Of a DNA stretch of 64,000 nt, positions 43,056 to 53,334 are shown piece by piece. The position numbers and the translations under genes are program-made. Source of the stretch: Cordilura impudica (lineage: Eukaryota; Arthropoda; Insecta; Diptera; Scathophagidae). The stretch is from NCBI GenBank assembly GCA_963682025.1, contig OY821517.1, forward strand, positions 339,199,644 to 339,263,643. The letters are read 5' to 3'. Position 1 is the first letter of the stretch. Every line of letters begins with the position of its first letter. The notes below the pieces were generated by a model, which saw nothing but the letters and a program-made list of their open reading frames with translations, was not told the origin of the DNA and ran no database searches.

Positions 43056-46022
43056 ATTTTTATACCCTCCAGTCCAGTGTGCAGAGGGTATATATAAGTT
43101 TGTTATTCCGTTTGTAATAATTAGAAAAAAAATGTTGGACCCCATAAAATATATATATTTGTAATCCTTATAACAACCGGAGTTGATATAGCGATGTCCG
43201 TCTGTCCGTCTGTGGAAATCACGATGGCGGCATCAATCGGGCAGCTAGGGTGCTCGCTGACATAAAAAATGATTCATTGACATCCTGAAAAGTTTGCTAT
43301 TTAAAATCGTCGAAATCGGTCAATTAGGGCCCGAGATTTGAATGAAGAACTAAAAAAAGTCTTGAAAAAATATAATTTTCTATGTTGTTCTTGTGATCAT
43401 TTTTAGTGAGAATGATTCTCCAAATTCATGGGAAGATTTCTATTTCAAAAATCATTAAAATCGGTGGAACAGGTCCAGGGAAATCTCTGAAAAAGTAAAA
43501 AAAAAAATGAAAAATATGATGTTTCTATAGTGTTCTTGTTGTTATTCTAAATGTTATATTGTTGTCATAGCTGGACTCGTTGTTTTTGTGGTCGTTGTGG
43601 TAATAATATAATAAAATCTAACTCTTTGTACATTTTTTTTTATCAACTCTGTTAGAAAAATTGTTTTGGCATCACTAAAAAAATTTACTAGATCATTTCT
43701 GTCATTGCCACGAGCCTGCCTGCAAAGTTTCAGATCGATTGGGTCACGGGAAAGGGGTTTTTTCGACAAGCAGACACTACGAGAATATAAAGGGAGTAAA
43801 AATTCACCAGCATCTAAAGCAAATAATGCTAAAATAGCTAGTTGTTAATAAAAAGAAAACAATGTAAATTTAGCAAAAAAAAATTTTATGTATTAATTTA
43901 TTTAAAGAGAAAAACACAAAAATAACGTTTGATGTTGTATTTTTTGTGTGTAATATTTACATATACATACATAAACATATTAAAAAATAATACAAATAAT
44001 ATACATATATTATATATATGTATATCCATAACAACTGCATGTTAGAAATAAATCGGTATATTATTTTATTTACATAAAATTCTGCAATATTTTGTTGTGG
44101 GGAAAATACATTTCTTTTGCATTAACAGAGTGTCACTTCATTTTGCTCAGCGTGACTATGCCACAGTAGATGGCGCCACAATTTTTGTTTGTTCTAATTA
44201 GCTTTGCAATAGTTATTTCTATTTTAACATGAATGTCAATATTTTCAACTGGATATCATACAGAACAATGTTAAGAGTATACACGGGCTGGTCTTTTATT
44301 TCATACGTTTTTTCATTATTCTTTTACAAATATGAACATAAGTTTGGCATATTAACTTTTTGTTGTCTTTACAAAATAGAGTTACCGAGTTAGCAATGAG
44401 TTTTTTGCTTTCAAAAAAGTTCTACATAGTTATATAGAATTATTATTCTGCTTTACCTACAAAATATCTGATTGCGATTACATCTAATTTTTTAAAATTG
44501 TTTATAATTACTAAAGCATTATTATTCACATAAATACAAAATTGCACTTTTTAAATTTTCCATTCAAATTTAAGAAAATATCAATTCTAAAAACTGGAAT
44601 TAAAATTTCCAACTATAAATTAGAAAATATTAACTGAATTTCAGCAAAATTATATCAAAACGTCGGAAATAATAATTTTAAATTTAGAAGACATCAATTG
44701 CATCTTTAATATACATATAAATTTTATTCGTTAAACACAAATTGAAATTCTAACACAAACACCAAATGTGTTTACATTTAAAAAATGTTTACATTAAAAA
44801 AAAATATTGGCATTCAGGAGAAATTAATAGCTTTTCAGTAACTTCTTTTAACGATTGTCGAATCGTTAAAAAAGAAAAGCAAAATTATCAGTAAAATTTT
44901 TAAACGATATTCGCTATTGTTAAAGTCAGCTGTTGTTGTTATCTAAACGACAACCATTTTTGTGTTGTTTATTCAATCGATAAAAACTTAAATTTTTAGG
45001 TTGAAATGTCGTCATACATAAATAAAAATCATAAAATAGTGAAAATATTTTGCTTCTATTAAAAAATAAATAAAAAAATTAAATAGCATATTCAATTCAT
45101 TATTTCATTTACAAATAAATAAACAGAAATATTAGTAAAAAAAAAAATAGAGATATTAAACATAAACATAAAAAAATCCTGTCAAACACGAAGTAATTTG
45201 TTTTTTTCTATTCTTCTTTGTGATGCCACTCGTTTACAATTTAAATAAATAGAAAAATAGATTTGGCGACTGTCGTTAAGATTTGTGTACTTAGTGAATC
45301 ACTTAATCCTCAGTGCAAACAACAATAGCTGTCGATATATTTTGCGATTGTCGGATCGTTGAAATTTACAGAAAAACACTACAGAAAACATTAATTTAAA
45401 TTCAATGAATTTTAGAAAACCTCAAATGATATTTAAGAATTGCGAACATAAAAATTGTTACATAAATAAACGCAATTTGATGAGAATGTTATTTATACAT
45501 ATATTATTTTTCACAATTTTTTTTTGGATGAATATTTGAAGTTTTTCAGAAAATAAAGATAACAAATTATTTTATTTAAAATGTTTGGGACATTTTTTTT
45601 TGCGTTTGGCATCCCTAATTTAATTATTTATTATTATAAATTTATTCTCTATGTTTTCCAAATATGGCAATATTTTAATAAAAAAATTGAGAGAGCTTTT
45701 TTTTTGGTTATTATTTTGTTACTCCATCCGACCTATATGGCCGCAATGAAAAAATATTTCGCCAGTTAAAAGAAACTATACAGCCATCTCCAATTAGCAC
45801 GATTTAATGCATATAGCCACCCTACACAACCATTACCTTTGCAATGGAGGTTAAGGCGAGCTATTTAATTAGCAAAAACTAAATTAAACGAGAAGTTATG
45901 TCATATAACCGGAAACGCATGCATATTTTTCCAATATTTTGTTTACATTTATTATCAATACTCAAACCGAAGTGGAGGGTATCAAAGATTCGCCACAGCC
46001 GAATTTAACACTCTTACTTGTT
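43056..46022 (-). mobile_element. Family 2 dispersed repeat, split copy spanning about 3 kb
   Basis: The 3' end is at 43056 (TTTATACCCTCCAGTCCAGT, GTGCAGAGGGTATATATAAG, then GATGTCCGTCTGTCCGTCTG near 43193). The 5' end is at 45975-46021 on the minus strand (AAGAGTGTTAAATTCGGCTG, TGGCGAATCTTTGATACC, CTCCAC). Both face the same way, so they look like one copy opened by a large AT-rich insertion (roughly 43850-45780) in which I recognise nothing. Two independent fragments would be the alternative. Confidence 0.5.
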
Positions 46023-46265
46023 TTAAATAAAATATATATTTTAATAAAAATTCAACATTAAAAAAACGTATCTTTTTCCAAAAAGGGGAATTTTATTTTT
46101 TCTAAAGAGAATTATTTTTTGAAAAGCTCTTTTTTCCATAAAAATACCTTTTTCACAAAAAGTACCCTTTTTCCAAAAAGTACTTTTTTCAAAGAAAGTA
46201 TCTTTTGACAAAAGGTATCATTTCATAAAAATACATTTTTTCATAGAAAGAACAATGAAAAATAC
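46023..46265 (-). repeat. GTAC hairpin minisatellite, block 2
   Basis: Short and degenerate, in the reverse orientation to blocks 1a-1d (CAAAAAGTACCCTTTTTCC, CAAAAAGTACTTTTTTC). It starts right at the end of the family 2 copy. Confidence 0.75.
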
Positions 46266-46429
46266 TTTTATGTCGGTATGTGAATATTGAATAACTTAAA
46301 AAAAGAGACGTTTTGCAAATGTGTGCTATTTTTATGTTACTTGGTCCTTTTCAATTCATTTTAAATACCACATGGAGTTAAAACTCCGTGGCCTAACAAT
46401 GAAAAACCAATTTTTGTAGATTTGAAATC

Positions 46430-46704
46430 AATTTTATTCTTCAACGTAATCTCCGTTAAGTGAAACGCACTTCTTCCAACGATCCTCTAACATCTTGATA
46501 TCTTTGAAATAATACGATTTGTCAAACCCTTCAAAATAGACTTCTGTCTCTGATATGACTTCTCCATTTGTGGAAAATCTCTTTCCCTGGAGCCATCATT
46601 TCAACTTTGGGAATAATCGCTGGGAGCCAGATTTGGAGAATACGGGGGTGGGGAAACAATTCGTAACGGAAAGACTTCAATTTTTCTGAAGCCAAAGCAG
46701 ATGA
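46430..46704 (-). pseudogene. Mariner transposase, C-terminal part
   Basis: The minus strand reads SSALASEKLKSFRYELFPH, a shift, then PPYSPNLAPSDYSQS (~46630; third catalytic Asp of the DD34D triad in 'LAPSD'), RFSTNGEVISETEVYFEGFD (~46555) and MLEDRWKKCVSLNGDYVEE, near the normal mariner ending. The first five residues are encoded in the 14-bp duplication left by the LINE insertion. Confidence 0.8.
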
Positions 46705-47872
46705 TAGATAGATATGTATATAGTTCTTTATTTCATTTTATAAAATCATTTACAATAAAATTTATAAACTAAATTGAAATGTTGAACTTACGACAATGCT
46801 ATATCTGTGGTTTTCTGGAATAACCGCGTATGTCCATTTTTGTCAGATTTGAGTTAACGATGCCAAATATATATTAATTTTTAACGCTCTTTACATGTGT
46901 TAAAATTTTTTTTTTTAATATTGACCATTTCTGAGTTTTTTCTTTAAATAACGACGTAACTTAAATGTTTATTAAATTAATTTGCAGCACTATCGACGTA
47001 TGTCAACCTACGTTTGATCGCTGACAAATTGTTTTCTCAGAAAACGACACAAAGGGACATACGTTGTTATTAATGAAAAAAAATTCAAAATAATTTTGGA
47101 TTATTTTTCAGTTTATAACCACTTATAAAAACTTGTGTGTTTATTTCTGTTATTTTTTGTCACTATTACTCTTGATCCGTTGTTATATTCTCATCCTAAG
47201 TCCCGTTGACTTCTTGTTGACGAACAAAAAAATCCATTTTTCAAGCAACAACAACTTATGTCTACTTGTGTGAATGCATTGGTGGTTTTCTTTTTCAAAG
47301 TAAATGACGTTTGTAGACATAAGTTGTTTTATCTGCACGCACTTTAAGTGTTATTTACATATTGTTTTTTCGTCTTTCTCTAGGATCTATTCCTCTGAAG
47401 ATTTTTGACTCAAAATTTTATATAAAGTACTTATTGCCCATATCTACAGGACTGTTAAATAAAAAGCTCTAAAAACTTTACATCGAGCCCATAATTTCAT
47501 ATATAACGTTTTTTGGCTCCCCTTAACATTTTGATTTTATGACATACGCGGTTATTCTAGAAAACCACAGATATGTATGTCATCTGTCGGAGTTTTGACT
47601 TGAATTTTTTTCTTTTTCTTTATATATAAATATAAAAATAAAATTAAAATTGTAATAATTTTTCAAATCAGCGGAATTCATTTAATATTAACTTCTTATA
47701 TGATAAGCCATTGATAATAAAAGTTACTAAATTACTCCAGTTTTCATCTCCCACACCATTGAAAGCATTTATAATTTCATTCTCCGTTAAAACCACTTTT
47801 CCAAAAAAATTTTTCCTATATTCTTTTAAAATCGGACATTGTCCCAAAAAGTGGGTTACATTTTTAACTCCT
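46705..47872 (-). mobile_element. 5'-truncated non-LTR retrotransposon inserted in mariner (14-bp duplication)
   Basis: GCCAAAGCAGATGA occurs at 46691-46704 and 47873-47886, directly flanking this insert. On the minus strand the insert begins inside ORF2 (GVKNVTHFLGQCPILKEYRK, ENEIINAFNGVGDENWSNLV, INGLSYKKLILNEFR, stop at about 47668), a C-terminal H-x-C-P type region of LINE ORF2. It then has a 3' untranslated part and ends in (TATC)n against the duplication. 5' truncation, variable-length duplication and a short-repeat tail are the signs of target-primed reverse transcription. It is interrupted by the element at 46801. Confidence 0.88.
46801..47574. mobile_element. 774-bp inverted-repeat MITE nested in the LINE
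   Basis: The 34-nt ends differ at one position: ATATCTGTGGTTTTCTGGAA then TAACCGCGTATGTC at 46801, and the same on the other strand from 47574. Inside are further inverted words (ACAACTTATGTCTAC at 47257 and GTAGACATAAGTTGT at 47312) and several TATGTC/ACGTATG repeats. No ORF. The near-identical ends suggest a recent insertion. Confidence 0.8.
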
Positions 47873-47886
47873 GCCAAAGCAGATGA

Positions 47887-48035
47887 ATGCACCGGTGCAT
47901 TGTGATAATGGTACAAGATTTTTTTTTTTATTTAAGTGGGGTCATTTTTTCTTAATTTCTTCATCCAATCTGTCCAAAAACTTAACATAGTACTTGGCAG
48001 TTATTGTTTTTCCTTTCACCAAGTGTTCAATATTA
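47887..48035 (-). pseudogene. Mariner transposase, central part
   Basis: The minus strand reads NIEHLVKGKTITAKYYVKFL, DRLDEEIKKK, a stop, then (after a shift near 47925) YHYHNAPVHSSALA. In mariner transposases this is 'G.TVN..YY...L.RL...I.KKRP...HHDNAPAHTS'. The second catalytic Asp of HHDNAP is Asn-shifted here (HYHNAP), so the active site is lost. The Helitron borders it on the N-terminal side and the LINE on the C-terminal side. Confidence 0.8.
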
Positions 48036-48399
48036 CTAGCAGATTCCAGCGCTCGAAATTAGAGTGCAATTTCTAGGCAGCTTTATTTTTCAACTTAGCC
48101 AATTCACAAACCAACATTTTTATGGTTTATTAATGTGAATGAAGATAACAAACTCATTAACAAACACATTAACAAATTTAATAAAACACACATAGCATAT
48201 GTATAATTTTATGTATGTGTTAGCAGCAACTTTAAATGCAATTTACTCAAAATAAAGGAATAAATTCAAAAATCTGTAACTCTGAAAAACGGCTAAAAAG
48301 AAATACCTTTAAAATAATATACGTTTGGTCAAAATCGGGATAAAACGGTAGAACAAAACATCGGTCACAAGAAATCGCCTAGCCTATTAATATTATAGA
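48036..48399 (-). mobile_element. Helitron-like element, copy 5 (nested in mariner)
   Basis: On the minus strand it runs from TCTATAATATTAATAGGCTA at 48399 to CTAG at 48036. The 3' hairpin is altered (GCACTCTAATTTCGAGCGC). Mariner codons stop and resume exactly at its borders (FFGMNVV / NIEHLVKG), so it inserted without a target duplication, as expected of Helitrons. Confidence 0.85.
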
Positions 48400-48900
48400 T
48401 ACCACGTTCATCCCAAAAAACACTGGCCTTAACCTTTCCAGCCGATTGTTGAGTCTTTGGTCGGCTTTCGCACACTTGTAACCACTCCTCAGACTGTCTT
48501 TTGGACTCTGGTGTATAATAATGAATTCACGTCCCATCCATTTCAGTTTTTGTTCATCTGTTAAAAATCGCGGCACCCATCGAGCTTTTCAATATTTAAA
48601 TGATTATGTAATATATGCCGAACTCACTCTGTTGATATCTTTATGATGCCAGCAACCTCACTCACTTTAATTTTTCGATCATCCAATACCACTTAATGCA
48701 CTTTCCCTACGTTTTCTTCGGTAACTGCCTCATTTGGATGACCAGGACGATCTTCATCATTTGTGCTCGTACGACCACGTTTAAATTCGGAATACCACGT
48801 TTTTACCATTCTTTGTCTTGGACACTATGTTTTGCCACCAAAAAAAAATGTTTAATCAAAACACGAAACTCTTTGCAATCCAATTTTCTCAAACTTTGAA
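48400..48900 (-). pseudogene. Mariner transposase, N-terminal part
   Basis: In shifting minus-strand frames this gives WYSEFKRGRTSTNDEDRPGH, PNEAVTEENVGKV, LDDRKIKVSEVAGIIKIS (two helix-turn-helix units), then VPRFLTDEQKLKWMGREFII and a degraded stretch where the TGDETW block with the first catalytic Asp should be. KADQRLNNRLERLRPVFFGM then runs into the Helitron. The GRTSTNDEDR-G-P form is typical of the mellifera-like mariner subfamily. The element is inactive. Confidence 0.75.
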
Positions 48901-49079
48901 AGCAGCATCATTTTTATTAGGGTAACTTTTTTTTCTAATTAATAATGAAATGTCAGGAATTTTGACACAAGTTTTCTAACAGTTGGCCGTACCGAAAAAA
49001 ACAGACAAAATTGGCATTTATCACGCCATCTCTATGTGATGCCACGTACCTTTCACTCCATGTAGTATTTTTTGAATAA

Positions 49080-49690
49080 AACTTCAATGAAATGATCTGC
49101 ACTTTTTGTTGCATATTTTTTCAATAAAATTTTCGAAAATCTCGGGCGGTATAGCGATGATTTCGGCACGAATGTTTACCTTGATCTCGTCAATGGTCTG
49201 GGGCTTGCTGATATCATCACAAAAATATATCCAAAGGGGTCAAATCTTAAAATCTGGGTGGCCAGTCAATGTGGCCTTTTTTTAAATCAGAAACTGCATT
49301 TTTTGATTTGCAATGTGGCATGGTGCACTCTCTTGTTCAAACCGGTAACTGTTCAGACATTTTTCACGAATTTTCGGGCAGAGATAATGTGTCAGCATCC
49401 ATCGATATCACCTTATCTGAAGAAAAATGGCCCAATAATCGTTTTGGCGCAAACGCCTGCCCAAATTGAAATGCTAAAAGTCGTGTGGATTCACCGTTCC
49501 CCAAATGCTGCAATTTGGTTGTTACGGCCGCTACAGAGTGTGAAAGAGCTTCGTTGGTTATCAAAATTCGCTTCCAAAAGTCAGGTTTAGTGTCCTGTAG
49601 ATACGGAAACAAATGCAAATCTTCGTTCATGACGCCAAAATGTAGAGAGTGGTGATGCAATACGACTCATTTGGGTTCTCTTTTCAAAAA
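49080..49690 (-). pseudogene. Tc1/mariner-superfamily transposase, a different family from the mariner above
   Basis: The minus strand reads TKPDFWKRILITNEALSHSV (~49590), then degraded sequence, GHIDWPPRF and DLTPLDIF (~49260; the third catalytic Asp region 'PPRS-DLTPLDYFLW'), SKPQTIDEIKVNIRAEIIAI and PPEIFENFIEKI (~49150). The first acidic residue of 'LFTDEA' is Asn, so the triad is broken. The 'DPDFW-RI-FTDEA ... PQTI-ELK-NI--EI--IPPE' pattern marks a common insect IS630/Tc1/mariner family. Its left edge lies a few bases from the mariner TA at 49066. No ends were recognised. Confidence 0.75.
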
Positions 49691-49790
49691 GTACTTTTTC
49701 AAAAAGTCTATTTAAAAAAAAAAGTATTATTATTTAAGTACTTTCTACAAAAAAAAAGTACCTTTTCTTAATAACTTCTTTTTAAAATAT
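49682..49790. repeat. GTAC hairpin minisatellite, block 3
   Basis: A small block (CAAAAAGTACTTTTTCAAAA, AAAAAGTACCTTTTCTTAAT) lies between the transposase fossil and family 1 copy M. Confidence 0.65.
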
Positions 49791-49811
49791 GCCACACTGT
49801 GGCATATAACC

Positions 49812-50366
49812 ATTTTTTATTATACCGATCGACTCAGAATCACTTTCTGAGAATCACTTTCTGAGTCGATTTAGCGATGTCCGGCTGTCCGTCTGTCCGT
49901 ATGTGTGTCCATGCAAACTTTGTAATCAAATTACAGGTCGCAAATATGAATATATTTTGATGAAATTTATATAAGCTTCTATCAGCCATAGGATGAACAT
50001 TATTGAAATTGGTGAAAATCGGTCCCCATACATATTACCGCTATGAGATCGACTTAAATTGCCATAAGATTCAAATTATCATATAGATGTCGATTAAATG
50101 GGGTTTGTGTGTATTTATTACATACATTAATCAATAGTCCAAAAATAAACCCTATCATAGCCCCCATAAAAAGTTGCGTCCCAAAACCAAAAATATTGCA
50201 CAGATTTTTCTAAAATTTGGTTTATAATTGGTTTATAATTGACTTTACCAAATATGGTCAGGATCGCATCCATTTTTCGACCTAGTCCCCATATAAAAAT
50301 AGCATCCGATATTAACTTTTTAAGATCTGCAAACAGAAAACTTAATAAAAATTCCACTCAGATTTT
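49812..50366 (-). mobile_element. Family 1 dispersed repeat, copy M (ends missing)
   Basis: A diverged minus-strand copy from TTATACCGATCGACTCAGAA to AACTTAATAAAAATTCCACT. GAATCACTTTCTGA is duplicated at 49847-49875. The GTCC block is short (GTCCGGCTGTCCGTCTGTCC). It lies between GTAC array blocks 3 and 4. Confidence 0.72.
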
Positions 50367-51990
50367 TTACAAAAATTATCTTCATCTTAAAAAGTTTATT
50401 TTTCTTAAAAATTATCTTTTTTTGAAAAATTACCTTTTCATATATTTTTTATTAAATAATATATTTTTCTTAAAAAGATCTTTTTTTATAAAGTACTTTT
50501 TTCATAACAAGAATATTTCTAATATTTTTTTTTTTTATAAAAAATTCCTACATTTTCATGAATATTTTTTTTTTTTGGAAAATAACTTTTCCAGTTTCTT
50601 TTTTTTTTTTAACAAAAAAAGTTTTTTAAAGTACGACTATCTTTTTCATAAAAGGTTTCTTTTTTATATAAAGGACATTTTTCAAAAAAAGTTCATTTTC
50701 AAAACAAATACCGTTTTGATAAATAGTGCCATTTTCAAAAAAGTACATTTTTCATAGAAGTAAATTTTTCTCTAAAGTTTAGTTTTCATAATAGGTAAAT
50801 TTTTCATAAAAAGTACCTTTTTCGTATCGTAAAAATGGTATTTTTTTTTTAAAGAAAAATTACTTTTTTAATAAAAGGTACTTTTTTAAGAAATGGTACG
50901 TACCTCTTTAAGAAAATACATTTTTTTAAAGAAAATTACTTTTTTCAGAAAATAAATTTTTTAAGAAAGGGTACTTTTTTAAGAATACGTACTTTTTAAG
51001 ACAAGGTACTTTTTTAAGACAAGGTACTTTTTTAAGACAAGGTACTTTTTAAGAAAATGTACTTTTTTAAGAAATTATACTTTTTTAAGAAAAAGTATTT
51101 CTCTAAGAAAATATATTTTTCAAGGAAAAGGTACTCTTTTGCGAGAACCGATTTTTTAAAGAAAAGGTACTTTTTTAAGAAAACGTACTTTTTTAAGAAC
51201 ATTTCCTTTTTTAAGAAAATAATTTTTTTAAGAAAAGGTACTTTTTTAATAAAAGGTACTTTTTTAATAAAAGGTACTTTTTTAAGAAAACGTACTTTTT
51301 TAAGAACATTTCCTTTTTTAAGAAAATAATTTTTTTAAGAAAAGGTACTTTTTTAATAAAAGGTACTTTTTTAATAAAAGGTACTTTTTTAATAAAAGGT
51401 ACTTTTTACAAAAATTATCTTCATCGTAAGAAGTAAATTTTTCTGAAAAATTATCTTTTTCTGAAAAATTACCTTTTCATATATTTTAATTGATTAATAT
51501 ATTTATCTTAAAAAGATCTTTCTTTTTATAAAGTACTTTTTTCATAACAAGAATATTTCTAAAATTATTATTTTTTTATATTAAAAATTCCTACATTTTC
51601 ATGAATATTTTTTTTTTTTTAATAACTTTTCCAATTTCTTTTTTTAACCAAAAAATTATTAAAGTACGACTATCTTTTTCATAAAAGGGGTCTTTTTCAT
51701 ATAAAGAACATTTTTCAAAAAAGGTCCTTTTCAAAACAAGTACCGTTTTGATAAATAGTGTGATTTTCTAAAAAGTACAATTTTCATAAAAAGTACCTTT
51801 TTCGTATCAAGTACCTTTTTCATAAAAAGCATATTTTTCATAAATAGCTACTTAATGAACAGTTACTTTTTCAATAAAAAAAAACATTCGCAGAAACTTA
51901 CTTTTTATGAAAAAGAAACTAACTTGTTTGGAAAAAGTAAATTTGTTGAAAAAGTACATTTTATTTAATTGGTACTTTTTTGGGACTGAT
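50367..51990. repeat. GTAC hairpin minisatellite, block 4
   Basis: A 1.6-kb array of ~16-18-bp units. From 50860 to 51400 the units read AAAAGGTACTTTTTTAAGAA. On either side they are the other way round (AAAAAGTACCTTTTTC). Two higher levels of duplication are present: 107 bp (51184 and 51291) and 1,039 bp (50369-51407, repeated from 51408 to about 51800). The 172- and 90-residue frames across it are Lys/Phe/Leu-rich translations of the repeat, not genes. Confidence 0.88.
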
Positions 51991-53334
51991 AATTCATTGT
52001 TAAACAAAAAATTTTTGTGTATTAATCATCCTTTCCAGTTTTCTCAATTTCTTCCTTATTTTTTTTTTTCAAATAATTAATATTTTATAAGAAAACTACA
52101 ACTGAAATTCGATACTGTCATCTGTAATTTCGATTTTTATAAAAACGATTTTCGTTATTAATGAAAGTAGTGATCGATTATGTTGCAACATTAAACCTTT
52201 AGTTTTGCAACAAGCGGATATTCAATTTAATAAAAATCCATTAAGAATATTTCTTAAGATTTGTTCACAGAAGGGTTGTTAACGTATCATATTACCATGT
52301 GTGTAGTCCTTGTAGGCACCACTACACCGCTATTAAATAAAATCTTTGATTTTGGTGTTAAAAATTAGAAATTTTAACCCAAAAAAAAAAAATATAAATG
52401 ATAAATTACAATTCTGACCTAATTCTTAATCATTAATAATAAATGGCAAGCAACTAGAAAGTAGAATTTCCTGAGAAAATTTCTGAAAAAAGTAACTTTA
52501 TATATTGATGATTGAGGCTTGAAACAAGTTTTCATTCACAATAAAAGTAAAAATTAATTTTTTGAGATCAATTCCAAACATTAAAATATTATACAATTTT
52601 TATATCAGAACCCACCAAACAATTATTAAGTAAAAATCCAACCCCGATTTTCGTTTAACAAAATCTTTTAATTTAATATCTTACAAAATATTTTGCGTAT
52701 TGACCAGTCACAATTGACCTCAAAACTGTCAACACAAATGATTAGTTTCAAACAATTACGACTTAAAGTAAACAAAACAACCCCGAAAATAAACCTTAAC
52801 AAAAGATGATTCCTTAAGCAGGTATATGCTAATGAGAAGACAAAGATTTAAATAAATTGCCAGGGGAAGAAGACATACCTCCCTCCAAGCTATTGACAAT
52901 GTGGATGATTATGCAAATTTAATTTGTCTAGCATCTTCATTAAATAAAGTGTGAAGTATCCTAATGAATAAATAAAGAAAATGATAAATAAATGATACTT
53001 TAAGTAATATTGACAATAGAGATTAATAATGTTTCAAGAAGGTATTTAGCAGTATTTATCGGAAGGACATTAAATGAACATTAAGGGAAGTAGTTACCAA
53101 AATTAGAATGTTGTGAAACAAATGGTTCGTAATGACAAAATTAAAATTTTTGGAGATGATTTCGTGTTTAGAAGAATTTCTGAAATTTAATGATTGTGTG
53201 GGGAATTGAAAGAAGAATTTTTTTACGTCTTCATCGAATTTTTATTATGACAAATGTGACACATCCAAGCATTTATAAAAATTCTGGATACTTTATTCTT
53301 AGTCAATAAGGCGACTAAGTTGCCCGTTGAAAAA
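51991..53334. other. AT-rich spacer between GTAC blocks; partly duplicated at 60.7 kb
   Basis: No gene or known element was recognised. The segment 52130-52500 resembles 60730-61080 in the same order (GATTATGTTGCAA-ATTAAACCTTTA, then AAGATTT...GAAGGGTTG, then AGCAA-C-AGAAAGTA), which points to an old duplication of spacer plus array. Confidence 0.4.

Larger units (their letters stand above)
46367..49065 (-). mobile_element. Mariner element, both ends and TA duplication, with nested insertions
   Basis: The left end CCACATGGAGTTAAAACTCC (46367) and the right end, read from 49065, CTACATGGAGTGAAAGGTAC are inverted repeats. TA flanks both (46365-46366, 49066-49067). Removing the LINE at 46705-47886 (with one 14-bp duplication) and the Helitron at 48036-48399 leaves about 1.15-1.2 kb, normal for mariner. 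Transposase pieces are listed separately. Confidence 0.85.

Noticed and set aside
49258..49590. 110-codon plus-strand frame
   Set aside because: Antisense to the transposase fossil at 49080-49690, which has the conserved PDFWKRI and PQTIDE blocks on the minus strand.
50239..50757. 172-codon plus-strand frame, the longest in the window
   Set aside because: It is Lys/Phe/Leu/Asn-rich and produced by the GTAC minisatellite whose T- and A-runs lack stops in this frame; it starts within a family 1 copy.
51057..51329. Frames of 75-90 codons such as the Phe-Lys-Lys repeats here and at 53509-53736 and 60129-60350
   Set aside because: Direct translations of the minisatellite unit; composition and periodicity match the DNA repeat exactly.
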